Below, in pieces: positions 50,589 through 60,848 of a stretch of DNA of 64,000 nt (within the stretch, counting starts at the first letter, position 1; the number at the start of each line of letters is the position of its first letter). The stretch spans positions 1,240,001 through 1,304,000 of the forward strand of contig JBPOEY010000001.1 in NCBI GenBank assembly GCA_051251645.1. Reading direction: 5' to 3'. The notes under the pieces are model-generated. The model saw only the letters and a program-made list of their open reading frames with translations. It did no database searches and was not told where the DNA came from. Made by a program: the position numbers and the translations under genes. The DNA is from Litorimonas sp051251645 (GTDB lineage Bacteria; Pseudomonadota; Alphaproteobacteria; Caulobacterales; Maricaulaceae).

Positions 50589-51944
50589 CTAAAACCGACC
50601 CGCAGCCCCTGGAAAGACGACAGGCGTTTCGCTGCCGTCTTTAGCGACGGCGCTAACGCCAAAGAAATAATTGTCGATCACGAGGTTATCGAAACGCCAT
50701 TCATTGACGTTTCCAATGAAACGCGAGCGGGTCCATTCTGGCTCCGTCGTCAGACGCCAATGGACGCGATAGCCCGCCAAGTTTCCGGCATTGCCCGGCG
50801 TTTCCCACGTCATTTTCGCAGACGGTTGCACGGCGCCTTCAATCTCGACATTGGCCGGGAAAGGCGGCGCGCCCGCCATGCCAGCCAATGTAATCGCGTT
50901 CAGAGCGGTTAGCTTTGCCGCATAATCTTCATCGACGCCGTCCATCGTATCGCCGTAAACAATCCCGTCTTCCGTCCGTAAATCCTGATGCTGCCGATCA
51001 TAGTGTTCATGCGTTTCCATGATGCGGACACCGGGAATGCCAACTTGATTGAACGGGCGGTGGTGACCGCCGCGGCCAAAGCGGTCGAGGCGGTAGACCA
51101 TCATGACGTTCAGATTGGTCATATATTGATCGGCTTGCGCTTTGACGTAGCGGGCGAGGTTTCGTGACGGGCTGTCGACTTCGCCGCCTGTGAAGCGACG
51201 TGAGCGCGCTTCGTCTTCCGTTTCAACAAAACGCGTGCCTTCTGAGAACACGCGCGCCGTTGTGTTATCGGTCACGCCATCAATGCCGGAGATATTTGAG
51301 ATCATATCGTTATTCAGGACACCTTTGATCTCCCAGCCCTGCGCCAGCGCGTAATCCGCGACAATCTTACCGCCGAAAAGCCCCTGCTCTTCCCCGGACA
51401 GTCCCGTATAGATGATCGATCCGGCAAACTTATGCTTGGACAGCACACGCGCGGCTTCGATCGCGCCCGCCATGCCCGACGCATTATCATTCGCGCCGGG
51501 CGAAAGGCTCGTGCCATTCAGTGGGTCAGTGACCCGGCTATCAATATCGCCGCTCATCATCACGTAGCGGTTGGGATCGGTCGTGCCGCGCTGGATAGCG
51601 AGGACAGACACGACCTCCGTCGGCTCTGGAATACGGCGTTCACCGCTGATTGTATCCGAGACATAAATGACTTCGAGGCAGCCGCCACATTCAGCGCTAA
51701 TTTTCTCAAATTCCGCGAAAATCCAACGCCGCGCGGCACCGATACCCTGTGTGTCTGATTCTGTGTCTGACAGCGTATGCCGCGTGCCAAAATCGACGAG
51801 TGTTTGAATGTCAGAGCGAATTCGCTCTGGGCTCGGCGCAACAGCAATTTCGTAGAGCGTATCGACCTCTCCGGGTGGGCCAACTTGGGCATAAACCGGA
51901 ACACTGAGCGCCATAGCGACACTAAGAGCGAGAACAGATCGCAT
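50589..51944 (-). CDS. Exported M28-family metallopeptidase
   Basis: A 451-residue secreted zinc aminopeptidase. The signal peptide MRSVLALSVAMALSVPVYA is followed by the M28 catalytic domain. Metal-ligand regions include MMSGDIDSR, the Asp in SPGANDNASGMAGAIEAAR, Glu-Glu in LSGEEQGLFGG, and the distal HHRPFNQVGIPGVRIMETHEHYD. The last about 90 residues look like a fibronectin-III-type beta domain (PSAKMTWETPGNAGNLAGYR). It probably works in the periplasm or outside the cell on peptides. The desaturase gene ends directly downstream of the preceding start, four bases away. Confidence 0.9.
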   Translation of the reverse strand: MRSVLALSVAMALSVPVYAQVGPPGEVDTLYEIAVAPSPERIRSDIQTLVDFGTRHTLSDTESDTQGIGAARRWIFAEFEKISAECGGCLEVIYVSDTISGERRIPEPTEVVSVLAIQRGTTDPNRYVMMSGDIDSRVTDPLNGTSLSPGANDNASGMAGAIEAARVLSKHKFAGSIIYTGLSGEEQGLFGGKIVADYALAQGWEIKGVLNNDMISNISGIDGVTDNTTARVFSEGTRFVETEDEARSRRFTGGEVDSPSRNLARYVKAQADQYMTNLNVMMVYRLDRFGRGGHHRPFNQVGIPGVRIMETHEHYDRQHQDLRTEDGIVYGDTMDGVDEDYAAKLTALNAITLAGMAGAPPFPANVEIEGAVQPSAKMTWETPGNAGNLAGYRVHWRLTTEPEWTRSRFIGNVNEWRFDNLVIDNYFFGVSAVAKDGSETPVVFPGAAGRF

Positions 51945-51948
51945 ATAA

Positions 51949-52875
51949 TTACCCTGCTGCTGCGGCGAGTTTCAAAACGTGGACATAGCCCGGCTGCATT
52001 TCCATATCGACGTGATAATCCGCCATGGCGCGATGAAGGCGTGGCAACTGCCAACACGGAACATACATGTAAGCATGATGCTCGACATGATAATTGACCC
52101 AATAGGGCGCGAGGAAAATCCGTGCGATCCAATTGGCGTGGGTTGTCCGCGCCTGTGTCAACACATTGCCATCCGTTGTCGTGAGAGCATGTTCCGCGAT
52201 ATTGCGATTGCGTAAAACCGCGAGAAACCATGTCATCAGTGGCAACACCCACAGCACCGGATACACCCACCACTCACCGAGAGCGGCTAAGGCCCCAAAC
52301 AAAACAATATTTGTGACCAATGTCGGAATCGGTGAGGTCTTTTGGAAGGCTTCCATGCCCGGTTCGTTCGTCGCCGCTAAGCCCGCCTTTCGTAACCGAA
52401 GAAAGGTTTGCCCCGTGAGGTCTCGGATAAATTTTCGTCGCAGGCTTTCTTTTGTGACCGGAAACTTCGCAGAAAGCGGTAAATCTGGATCATTTTCAGA
52501 TTGAGTATAGCGGTGATGTTTGAGGTGGTAGTGGCGATAGGCGATCATATCGCCACCATAAGGCGCGCCGAGCAACCACTTGCCAGCAAATTCGTTGATG
52601 GCTTTCGTTTTGAACAAAACGCCATGGGCCGCATCATGCATCAGGATTGCCATCCCGTGCTGGCGCGAACCCACGAGCAGTATCGCCAGTAAAATTGTGA
52701 GCGGGTTCGTCCAGACAATCGCAATCGCCCACGCCGCGAATACAACGCCCCAGACATGCAACGTCAGCCATGTTCCCCAGAGGTCAGAGCGGCGCGATAT
52801 TGGTTTAATTGCGTTTCGCGTAAGATATGTTGCAGATGCACCCATAAAGACAGATTGCGCTTTTGCTCTATTCAA
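51949..52875 (-). CDS. Fatty acid desaturase family membrane protein
   Basis: A 308-residue di-iron membrane oxygenase or desaturase. Three histidine boxes are present: His80-x3-His84 (HDAAHG), His117-x2-His120-His121 (HLKHH) and HVEHH near 264, plus NIAEHA near 224. Hydrophobic stretches around 38-68 and 195-220 form the membrane part. The family inserts double bonds or hydroxyls into acyl chains or carotenoids; the exact substrate is not evident. It is transcribed with the M28 peptidase gene (five-base gap). Confidence 0.88.
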   Translation of the reverse strand: MNRAKAQSVFMGASATYLTRNAIKPISRRSDLWGTWLTLHVWGVVFAAWAIAIVWTNPLTILLAILLVGSRQHGMAILMHDAAHGVLFKTKAINEFAGKWLLGAPYGGDMIAYRHYHLKHHRYTQSENDPDLPLSAKFPVTKESLRRKFIRDLTGQTFLRLRKAGLAATNEPGMEAFQKTSPIPTLVTNIVLFGALAALGEWWVYPVLWVLPLMTWFLAVLRNRNIAEHALTTTDGNVLTQARTTHANWIARIFLAPYWVNYHVEHHAYMYVPCWQLPRLHRAMADYHVDMEMQPGYVHVLKLAAAAG

Positions 52876-52949
52876 GTCAACGAAGCCCCATCGCTTGCTC
52901 CGTATAAGATGGTTTATACAGACGTCAGCGTGACAATGAGGCCGACACC

Positions 52950-53564
52950 ATGCCCGAAAAACTAATCGAAGGTTATCGCGAGTTTCGCTTGGGCGACTTC
53001 TCCGTGCAGAAAGATCTGTATGAACGGCTCGGGAAAAGCGGTCAGACGCCGCGAGTCATGTTGATTTCTTGCGCGGATTCGCGCGTTGATCCGACCGATA
53101 TTTTTCATGCCTATCCCGGCGAGATGTTCGTCCTGCGCAATGTCGCTAATATTGTTCCGCCCAGCGAATCCGAATCCGGGACGCCGAGCACTGCCGCCGC
53201 GTTAGAATATGCCGTCAACTTTTTGAAAGTGAAAGTTATTGTGGTCATGGGCCATGAGAGTTGTGGGGGTGTCAGAGGCTGCCTCGACGGTATTACGGAC
53301 GGCTATGTCGGTGCTTGGGTTAGCCATTTGACCTCCGCCCGCAACCGAATTCTGGCACGCGGTCTATCCGATAGTGATACCCAGACTGAACTCGAGCTCG
53401 AAGGCGTGCGCCAAAGTCTCGGCAATCTAATGAGCTATGATTTTATCCGAGATGCTGTCGCGGCCGGAGAGTTGAAGTTACAAGGCGCTTACTTCTCAAT
53501 CATCTCCGCCCGTTTGCTCATGATGAATGACCAAGGCGAATTTGGCGAAGTCAATCCAGACTAA
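52950..53564 (+). CDS. Beta-class carbonic anhydrase
   Basis: Interconverts CO2 and bicarbonate in the cytoplasm. The 204-residue protein has all zinc-site residues: Cys41 and Asp43 (ISCADSRVDP), His102 and Cys105 (MGHESCGGVRG), and the Asp43-Arg45 dyad. It is divergent from the desaturase gene and shares a four-base stop overlap with ligA. Confidence 0.96.
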   Translation: MPEKLIEGYREFRLGDFSVQKDLYERLGKSGQTPRVMLISCADSRVDPTDIFHAYPGEMFVLRNVANIVPPSESESGTPSTAAALEYAVNFLKVKVIVVMGHESCGGVRGCLDGITDGYVGAWVSHLTSARNRILARGLSDSDTQTELELEGVRQSLGNLMSYDFIRDAVAAGELKLQGAYFSIISARLLMMNDQGEFGEVNPD

Positions 53565-55594
53565 GTCTCGATCAGCTTAAGCCATTCGTCTTCGGTCATC
53601 ACCGTCACGCCCAGTGATTCGGCTTTTTTGAGTTTACTTCCTGCCCCTGGACCCGCGACGAGATAATCGGTCTTGGCCGAAACAGACCCCGCAACTTTAG
53701 CCGCTAAGGATTGTGCACGGACCTTCGCTTCGTCGCGTGTGAATCGCTCGAGCTTGCCCGTGAACACAACGGTCTTGCCGGCAACCGGCGAGTCTGTTTC
53801 AACGGCCTTTTCATCCTCAACCGTCACTTGGGCAAGTAGACGTTCGAGGGCTGAGTGCGTTTGGTCTGTCGTCAGGAAGTCATGCAAGGAATTGGCAGCG
53901 GCGTCTCCGATCCCATCAATGGTTAGCATGTCCTCTGTTCCAGCCCGAACACTGTCGTCTAGGGTGGCCCAACTCCCATAGTGGCGCGCCAAAAGGTTTG
54001 CATTGCCCTGCCCAACATGGCGAACCCCAAGGGACCGGATAAAGCGCGCCAAACCAACGCGACGTCGTGTTTCGATGGCGGTGAACAGGGCTTGCGTGCT
54101 TTTGTCGCCAAACCCTTCACGGCTCTCAAGCTTCAGCGTATCATTGCGCGCTTTGAGCGTGAATATATCGGCGGGTTCTGTCACATCCCCCCGGTCATAA
54201 AATTGTTCAATCTGTTTTTCACCAAGACCGTCAATGTCAAACGCCGGGCGCGACGCGAAGTAGATGAGATACTCTTTGGCCTGCGCTGGACAGGCCACGG
54301 AATTAATGCACCGCCGTATGACGTCCCGCTTGCCCTTTTCATCCACAGCGCGGACCGCGGGTGACCCACAGGATGGGCATGTTGTCGGCAGCGTATAAGG
54401 CTCTCCCCCGCCATCTTCGACGACTTCAAGAATTTGCGGAATCACGTCTCCGGCTCGTTGTATCCGGACCGTATCCCCCGGCTTAACGCCAAGCCGTTCG
54501 ATTTCGTCTTCATTGTGCAAAGTCGCTTTTGAGACGAGCACGCCACCGACGTTGATTGGTTTCAAATGCGCCAGAGGCGCCAAAGCACCAGTCCGACCGA
54601 CATTGACGTCAATGCTCAACAGTTTGGTGATTGCTTTTTCCGCCGGGAATTTATGCGCAATTGCCCAGCGGGGTGCGCGGCCTGCGAACCCAAGGCGGCT
54701 CTGCCAATCGAGCCGATCAACTTTGTAAACAACGCCGTCAATATCGTAGCCAAGATCAGCCCGCCCAGCTTCGATTTGGCGGTAATGCGCGATGAGCCCT
54801 GCGGCGCTATCAAACCGCGCCGTCAGCGCATTTGTTTGAAACCCCCAAGCCGATAGTTTTTCAATCGCTTCAAATTGGGTCTCCGATATCGGCGCACTCA
54901 CATCGCCCCATGCATAAGCAAAGAAGCGCAGCGGGCGCGATGCGGTAATTGTCGGATCAATCTGGCGCAGGCTCCCAGCGGCAGCATTCCGGGGGTTCAT
55001 ATAACGTTTATCGCCCTTCGTTTCCTGAGCGTCATTCATGACATTAAAGGCAATATGCTCAATATAAACTTCGCCGCGGACTTCCAGAACAGCAGGCCAA
55101 TCCGATCCTGACAGAGTTTTCGGGACATCGTCTAAAGTCCGCAAATTCCGCGTGACATCCTCGCCCACGGCGCCGTCCCCGCGCGTCGCTCCCTCAATAA
55201 GAACACCGTTTTCGTAGCGCACTGCCGCAGAGAGGCCATCAATCTTAGGCTCCGCCGTAAAGGCCATGCCTTCACTCTCATCTATCCCAAGAAAACGACG
55301 GGCGCGCGCTGTCCATTCCTCAACATCCTGATCCGAGAAGGCATTATCGAGGCTGAGCATCGGAACGCGGTGTGGGATTTTGCCAAAACGCCCTGATGCC
55401 TTGGCTCCAACCGATTGGGTCGGGCTATCCGTGCGGACGAGTTCCGGATAAATATCTTCCATTGCCCGCAATTCCATCCGGATTGCATCATATTGCGCGT
55501 CCGTCAGCTCCGGCGTGTCGTCCTGATAATAGGCCAGGTCCGCCGCTCTGATCTGCGCGACAAGAGCGTCATATGTCGCTTGCTTATCGGCCAT
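53561..55594 (-). CDS. ligA: NAD-dependent DNA ligase LigA
   Basis: Essential ligase joining Okazaki fragments, 677 residues. The adenylated Lys117 is in AEPKIDGLSAAV. The OB fold is followed by a zinc finger (CPSCG...RCINSVACPAQ, about 411-440), the helix-hairpin-helix region (DGLGEKQIEQF and later IDGIGDAAANSL), and a C-terminal BRCT domain from about 600. It is the last gene of the ftsZ-lpxC-bamD-recN-ligA series, one base after recN. Confidence 0.98.
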   Translation of the reverse strand: MADKQATYDALVAQIRAADLAYYQDDTPELTDAQYDAIRMELRAMEDIYPELVRTDSPTQSVGAKASGRFGKIPHRVPMLSLDNAFSDQDVEEWTARARRFLGIDESEGMAFTAEPKIDGLSAAVRYENGVLIEGATRGDGAVGEDVTRNLRTLDDVPKTLSGSDWPAVLEVRGEVYIEHIAFNVMNDAQETKGDKRYMNPRNAAAGSLRQIDPTITASRPLRFFAYAWGDVSAPISETQFEAIEKLSAWGFQTNALTARFDSAAGLIAHYRQIEAGRADLGYDIDGVVYKVDRLDWQSRLGFAGRAPRWAIAHKFPAEKAITKLLSIDVNVGRTGALAPLAHLKPINVGGVLVSKATLHNEDEIERLGVKPGDTVRIQRAGDVIPQILEVVEDGGGEPYTLPTTCPSCGSPAVRAVDEKGKRDVIRRCINSVACPAQAKEYLIYFASRPAFDIDGLGEKQIEQFYDRGDVTEPADIFTLKARNDTLKLESREGFGDKSTQALFTAIETRRRVGLARFIRSLGVRHVGQGNANLLARHYGSWATLDDSVRAGTEDMLTIDGIGDAAANSLHDFLTTDQTHSALERLLAQVTVEDEKAVETDSPVAGKTVVFTGKLERFTRDEAKVRAQSLAAKVAGSVSAKTDYLVAGPGAGSKLKKAESLGVTVMTEDEWLKLIET

Positions 55595-55595
55595 A

Positions 55596-57272
55596 TTAGC
55601 GGCCCATAAGCTGACGCGCGGCAGCGCGAGCGGCGTCGGTAATCGTGTCGCCCGCTAACATGCGAGCGATTTCTTCTTCGCGCTCTGATTGGGAGATCGC
55701 ATGAACATGTGTGTTCGTCGCCGTGCCGGTCGAAGTTTTCTCAATACGAAACTGATGGTCGGCGGACGCGGCGACTTGTGGGCTATGGGTGACAACAAAG
55801 ACTTGGGCTGTCTGTGACAGTTTCGCTAAGCGCCGACCGACGGCCGTCGCCACAGAGCCACCAACGCCTTGATCAACTTCATCGAATACCATGACACTTT
55901 GAGTTTTGGCCGCGAGCGCCACTTTGATTGCGAGCGCAAACCGCGCCATTTCACCACCGGACGCAATCTTATCGAGCGGGCCCAAGGGCGTGCCGGGGTT
56001 GGTCGACACGGTGAATCGGACAAGATCAGTCCCGACAGAGGATTCGGGCGCCTCAGTAATGTCCGTCACAAATTGGGCGCGGTCCATTTTGAGCGGCGGC
56101 AATTCTGACGCCACGGCTTTATCCAAGGCCGCTGCGGCTGTGTTTCGGGCTTTCGTGAGCGCTTGTGCAGCCCGGTCGTAGCGGGCTTTGGCCCCGTCAC
56201 GACGTTTCAGCGTCGCAGCGATATCGGCTTCGACAGTCTCGATCGCGTTCAACTCTTCTGCAAACGCCGCCCGTTTCATCACAAGCGCGTCGATCCCGAC
56301 GCCATATTTCCGAGCGGCGGCGCGCAGGGAGAACAATCGCTCTTCGACCTCCTCCAACTTCCCCGGTTCAACATCAAAGGCTTCGGCTGCATGACCGACG
56401 GCTTCGCGCGCGTCATTCGTTTCCAGCAAAGCGCGTTCCAAACTCTCCGCCGCCATCTGTAAAGCTTTCGTCGCACGGCTTTCGCCTTCGCCAAACTTAG
56501 ATCGGACGCGCTCAATGCCGGTCAATGCCCGGGTCAGGCGTTCCTCAAATTCACCGCCCTCACCCAGCGTATCCTGTGCCGAAGTAAGCTCGCTCAGCGC
56601 GCCTTCGGCTCCTTGCAGGAACCGCCTTTGTTCGGCCAAAGCGTCGTCTTCGCCGGGACGCGGGTCTAAGCGGTCCAACTCAGCAATGGCAAGATCGAGG
56701 AACTCGCGTTCGTCCCCCGCCTTTGCTTGCCGCGCCATGAGGGTGTCTAGGGCTTTCTGGGTATCCCGCCGATCCAGATAAGCATCCCGAACAGCGGAGA
56801 GCTCTGCCTCATAAATCCCAAAATTATCCAGCATGCCAAGATGCGTATTGGGGTCAAGCAACCCGCGCCCATCATGCTGGCCGTGGACTTCTAGTAGCAG
56901 CGCCCCAATGCCCGAGAGTGTTTTTACGCCAACGGCTTGGTCATTCACATAGGCCCGCGACCGACCATCCGCTGAGACGACCCGGCGAAGCCGCAGGTCC
57001 TCAGAGGCATCCCCGTCGAGATCCTGTTCCTTAAGCACAGCCCAAACAGGATGCGTGGCGGCGAGAGCAAAGCTAGCGGTTGTTGAGGCCTTCTCAGTTC
57101 CAGCACGGACGAGACCGCGATCAGAACGTGCGCCCGCTGCCATACCGAGGGCGTCGAGAAGGATGGACTTCCCCGCTCCGGTTTCACCGGTGAGCGCGCT
57201 GAGGCCAGAGGAAAATGTAAGATCGAGAGATTCGATCAGGACGACATTCCGGACTGATAGTCCGCTTAGCAT
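55596..57272 (-). CDS. recN: DNA repair protein RecN
   Basis: SMC-like ATPase for double-strand break repair, 558 residues. Walker A GETGAGKS is at 29-36, followed by a coiled-coil middle. The ABC signature KIASGGEMARFALAIKVAL and Walker B MVFDEVDQGVGG lie near 435-485. It begins after bamD and ends one base before ligA. recN is SOS-regulated in many bacteria, but I see no GTTC-N7-GTTC box in the short gap before it. Confidence 0.97.
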   Translation of the reverse strand: MLSGLSVRNVVLIESLDLTFSSGLSALTGETGAGKSILLDALGMAAGARSDRGLVRAGTEKASTTASFALAATHPVWAVLKEQDLDGDASEDLRLRRVVSADGRSRAYVNDQAVGVKTLSGIGALLLEVHGQHDGRGLLDPNTHLGMLDNFGIYEAELSAVRDAYLDRRDTQKALDTLMARQAKAGDEREFLDLAIAELDRLDPRPGEDDALAEQRRFLQGAEGALSELTSAQDTLGEGGEFEERLTRALTGIERVRSKFGEGESRATKALQMAAESLERALLETNDAREAVGHAAEAFDVEPGKLEEVEERLFSLRAAARKYGVGIDALVMKRAAFAEELNAIETVEADIAATLKRRDGAKARYDRAAQALTKARNTAAAALDKAVASELPPLKMDRAQFVTDITEAPESSVGTDLVRFTVSTNPGTPLGPLDKIASGGEMARFALAIKVALAAKTQSVMVFDEVDQGVGGSVATAVGRRLAKLSQTAQVFVVTHSPQVAASADHQFRIEKTSTGTATNTHVHAISQSEREEEIARMLAGDTITDAARAAARQLMGR

Positions 57273-57299
57273 TGAAACGGCTCCCCCAAAGATAATGGC

Positions 57300-58148
57300 C
57301 TAGAAAAGGCGTTCTTTGAGTCTTTCGAAGTAGCCTCGCTTACGCGGCTTGGCAATTTCATCGTCAAGATTAACACCATATTCCGCGAGCAGATCATAAG
57401 AGTTTTTGTACCACTCGCTCGATGGGTAGTTATAGCCGAGAACAGCACCGACTTTTTTGGCTTCCCCGACAACGCCGAGGGTTACATAGGCTTCGACCAT
57501 ACGGTGCATTGCCTCTTCAACTTGTGAGGTCGTGTCATACTCGCGCACCACGTTTTTAAACCGGATGATAGCGGCCAAAGGCTGATTCTGCTTCAAATAG
57601 AACCGTCCGATTGACATTTCTTTCCCGGCGAGGTGATCCTCTGTCAGTTCCAATTTCAAACGTGAGTCACGCGCATAATCAGATTCAGGGTAACGTCGGA
57701 TGACCTGTTGTAGTGACGATTCAGCATTAACAGTAGTTTGTTGGTCTCGACCAACATCATAAATTTGGTCGTAATAATTGATCGCGATCAGATAGTAAGC
57801 ATAGGGCGTAGATTCTGATCCCGGATGCAGACCAATATAGCGTTGTGCAGTGACAATACTGTCCTCATAATCCGCAGAGCGGTAGGACGCATAAGCGCTC
57901 ATGAGGAGGGCGCGACGAGCCCATTCTGAGAACGGGTGCTGACGCTCGACTTCTTCGAAAAATAGTTTCGCTTCCTCCCAACGACCCTTTTCGAGACGCT
58001 CAATCGCACCATTGTAGATAAGCTCCGCCGGACGCTCAATATAGGCGAGCTTTTCTTTGCGGTCTCCACCAATACCCAAGGTCGAGCATGCGGAAAGAAG
58101 AAAAATAGCCGATAGCGCAAAAACGCTTCTGGCAAAAATCGAGGTCAT
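57300..58148 (-). CDS. bamD: Outer-membrane assembly lipoprotein BamD
   Basis: Essential lipoprotein of the BAM complex that inserts beta-barrel proteins. ATG 58148 gives a normal lipoprotein signal with lipobox LLSAC (lipid Cys21); the frame opening at 58169 would add seven residues. The 282-residue protein has the TPR architecture, with AERLEKGRWEEAKLFFEEVE-like start, QHPFSEWARRALLMSAYASY and PYAYYLIAINYYDQI. It follows lpxC in the envelope and division gene series. Confidence 0.95.
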   Translation of the reverse strand: MTSIFARSVFALSAIFLLSACSTLGIGGDRKEKLAYIERPAELIYNGAIERLEKGRWEEAKLFFEEVERQHPFSEWARRALLMSAYASYRSADYEDSIVTAQRYIGLHPGSESTPYAYYLIAINYYDQIYDVGRDQQTTVNAESSLQQVIRRYPESDYARDSRLKLELTEDHLAGKEMSIGRFYLKQNQPLAAIIRFKNVVREYDTTSQVEEAMHRMVEAYVTLGVVGEAKKVGAVLGYNYPSSEWYKNSYDLLAEYGVNLDDEIAKPRKRGYFERLKERLF

Positions 58149-58221
58149 GGGAATCCCGTCAGCACTCATCGTGTTATGAGGGTCTTAGCGCTCGTAGCCA
58201 GCGCGTGAAAGTGAGAATATC

Positions 58222-59169
58222 TTAAGCTGAGACGGCAATCGCAGGGCGAGCGGTCCTATTTGGTCGATTTTTCTCCCCAATCATTGCGATTAACGCCTGA
58301 GTGCCCGGAAGAACAGAAAATTCCCAAGCGTCTTTTGTTGCGAACAATTTAGTTAAAAGGTCATGATTGAGGCCATGACCCGACTTTATCGTCTTTACGC
58401 GACCGAGAATAGGGCCACCTAAATACATATCGCCCATCAAATCCAAAGCCTTATGTCTGACGAATTCATCATCGAAACGAAGACCGCCAGGGTTTAGGAC
58501 CGCGTCACCATCAACAAGAATCGCATTATCGAACGATCCGCCTTTAGATAGTCCGGCCTCTTGCAAAGCCGCAACTTCGTGCTTGCGAGCAAACGTTCGA
58601 GCGGACGCCAAACGGTCGCGGAAGGCCCGAACGTCTGGTGCAATTTGCAGCCGTTGACGGCCAATTGCCGCGTCGTCAAAATCGATCGTCACATCGAGCT
58701 CAAAGCGATCGCAGGGCTCTATCTGAGCCGTCGCATCTCCAGCTGAAATCTCGACAGTTTTGAGAACACGAATATAACGGCGCGGTGCGGCCTGACGATG
58801 CAGACCGATTTGTTCAATAAGTTTCAAAAACGGTTCTGCCGATCCGTCAAGCGCCGGTAGTTCCGGTCCATCCAAGTCAATGAGAAGATTATCCACGCCT
58901 GCGGCGCACAGAGCTGCCAACAAATGTTCTATGGTAGAAACTGTGACGTTTGCTGCATTAGAAATTGTCGTACAATTACGAACGCCTGTTACAGATTCTG
59001 GTTGTACAGGAATGAGGTTATAGCGGTCTGTAATATCGGACCGACGAAAGACTAGACCCGTGTTTGGCGCAGCCGGAGTCATCACCAGACGCGTTTGACG
59101 ACCGCCATGCAAAGAAATCCCTGCGCAGACGGCAGGTGCTCTTAGAGTGGATTGTCGTCTAACGTTCAC
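58222..59169 (-). CDS. lpxC: UDP-3-O-acyl-N-acetylglucosamine deacetylase LpxC
   Basis: Zinc enzyme for the committed step of lipid A synthesis, showing that the organism makes lipopolysaccharide. In the 315-residue protein the zinc ligands are His82 (TIEHLLAAL), His239 and Asp243 (RHKALDLMGD), and the catalytic His265 is in IKSGHGLNHD. The numbering is very close to E. coli LpxC. Its position directly after ftsZ is the common proteobacterial order. Confidence 0.98.
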   Translation of the reverse strand: MNVRRQSTLRAPAVCAGISLHGGRQTRLVMTPAAPNTGLVFRRSDITDRYNLIPVQPESVTGVRNCTTISNAANVTVSTIEHLLAALCAAGVDNLLIDLDGPELPALDGSAEPFLKLIEQIGLHRQAAPRRYIRVLKTVEISAGDATAQIEPCDRFELDVTIDFDDAAIGRQRLQIAPDVRAFRDRLASARTFARKHEVAALQEAGLSKGGSFDNAILVDGDAVLNPGGLRFDDEFVRHKALDLMGDMYLGGPILGRVKTIKSGHGLNHDLLTKLFATKDAWEFSVLPGTQALIAMIGEKNRPNRTARPAIAVSA

Positions 59170-59319
59170 AATTACGCTCCCTAGTTATTTTTTAGGAGCT
59201 ATGAGAAGCTACAACAAGCAACGGTCCGTGACGCTATGTTACGAAGCTTCCGCCTTGATTTTAAGCGATTTTCTCGTGCCGCGCGAGTTCGTCAAACGTC
59301 ATTCGCGACTCACTAGAAA

Positions 59320-60792
59320 TTAGCGATTCTGAAGACGGAGAAAGCTTGGAATTTCCAACTCATCATCTACATCACCCCCGAACAAATCGCCCGAGTCCGT
59401 CACAGGCTTTACGGTCGTTGGTTCTGGTGTCGCAACGGGACGACGCGGTTTACGACCCCAAAGCCCAAATGGGCGGCGTGTCGATGTCGCCGCCGGTGTT
59501 TCTGGAACAGGGGCCGGAGCCACGGGGGCCACTGGCGCGGCGTCGAAAGCAATGTCAGCGACGACAGCTGACGTAGGCTGAGCCCGTCCGCCTTGAACGC
59601 GAGGCGGATAGGCCGTCTCAGCACGCTGATCAAAGGGCGGCGGTCCGTTTACCGCGATAGGCTCTGCGGCAACAGCGTCATCGTCTTGAAATCCATAGTC
59701 CGCATAGGCGGCGCGCGCTTCGGCCTCAGCTTTTTCGTGAACACCGAGTTCAAGCACAGGCGCCGCTTGAGGCGCAGGCGCTGTCACAGCAGGTTCCGCA
59801 AAACGTCCGGGTTTCTCAGTGCGCGACACGGCATCAACGCCCGTCGCGACAACAGAGACACGAACAACACCGTCAAGCGCTGGGTCGAGCGCAGAGCCGA
59901 CAATGATATTGGCATCTTCATCCACTTCACCGCGGATCATCTCGGCGGCTTCATGGACTTCGAATAAAGTGAGATCGTGCCCACCCGTAATATTGATCAA
60001 TACGCCCTTGGCACCAGCCAATGAAACATCGTCAAGGAGCGGATTATTAATGGCTTTCTGGGCTGCTTCTACAGCGCGGGAATCCCCGGTCGCTTCGCCT
60101 GTCCCCATCATCGCCTTACCCATTTCGTCCATAACCGTGCGGACATCATTAAAGTCGAGATTGATCAATCCGGGCACAACCATCAAGTCTGTCACACCAC
60201 GGACACCGGAATAAAGCACTTCATCAGCCAACTGAAATGCATCGGCCATCGTGGTGCGCTCTGTCGCGACCCGGAACAAGTTCTGGTTCGGGATTGTAAT
60301 CATCGTGTCGACAGACGCGTAGAGATTTTCGATCCCCTGCTCCGCCAATTTCATCCGACGTGAGCCCTCAAACATGAACGGCTTCGTGACAATACCAACC
60401 GTTAGAATCCCGCGATCGCGCGCAGCACGGGCAATAACTGGCGCAGCGCCTGTTCCCGTTCCGCCGCCCATGCCAGCCGCCACGAAAAGCATGTGCGCGC
60501 CATCAATATGTTGGAGAATTTCATCGAGGCTTTCTTCAGCCGATTGCTCACCGATTTCTGGGCGCATGCCGGCCCCGAGTCCTTGCGTGATCCCTGAGCC
60601 CATTTGCACCCGTCGATCTGCGCGTGACAGAGACAATGCTTGCGCGTCAGTATTAGCGACGACGAATTCGACACCGTCCAATCCCGCCTCGATCATATTA
60701 TTGACCGCGTTCCCCCCCGCCCCGCCAACGCCGATAACGACGATCCGTGGCTTGAGTTCAGTAGCTTCAGGCATTTTAAAATTTATTGTCAT
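59320..60792 (-). CDS. ftsZ: Cell division protein FtsZ
   Basis: Tubulin-like GTPase that forms the division ring. In the 490-residue protein the GTP-binding loops are GVGGAGGNAVNNMI (near 22) and the tubulin signature GGGTGTGAAPVIA (near 109). The GTPase T7 loop is NLDFNDVRTVM. A Pro/Ala-rich linker of about 150 residues leads to the conserved C-terminal peptide LEIPSFLRLQ, which binds FtsA and ZipA-type partners. Start ATG 60792; an alternative Met lies at residue 7. There is no ftsA upstream: the adjacent gene is a divergent transporter. A CtrA-like box and a GANTC site lie in the leader. Confidence 0.99.
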   Translation of the reverse strand: MTINFKMPEATELKPRIVVIGVGGAGGNAVNNMIEAGLDGVEFVVANTDAQALSLSRADRRVQMGSGITQGLGAGMRPEIGEQSAEESLDEILQHIDGAHMLFVAAGMGGGTGTGAAPVIARAARDRGILTVGIVTKPFMFEGSRRMKLAEQGIENLYASVDTMITIPNQNLFRVATERTTMADAFQLADEVLYSGVRGVTDLMVVPGLINLDFNDVRTVMDEMGKAMMGTGEATGDSRAVEAAQKAINNPLLDDVSLAGAKGVLINITGGHDLTLFEVHEAAEMIRGEVDEDANIIVGSALDPALDGVVRVSVVATGVDAVSRTEKPGRFAEPAVTAPAPQAAPVLELGVHEKAEAEARAAYADYGFQDDDAVAAEPIAVNGPPPFDQRAETAYPPRVQGGRAQPTSAVVADIAFDAAPVAPVAPAPVPETPAATSTRRPFGLWGRKPRRPVATPEPTTVKPVTDSGDLFGGDVDDELEIPSFLRLQNR

Positions 60793-60848
60793 CGAATCGC
60801 ACCCGGTATGGTCAACAAGCGGTTAAGGTCTTGTTTGAGCGAAAAGGA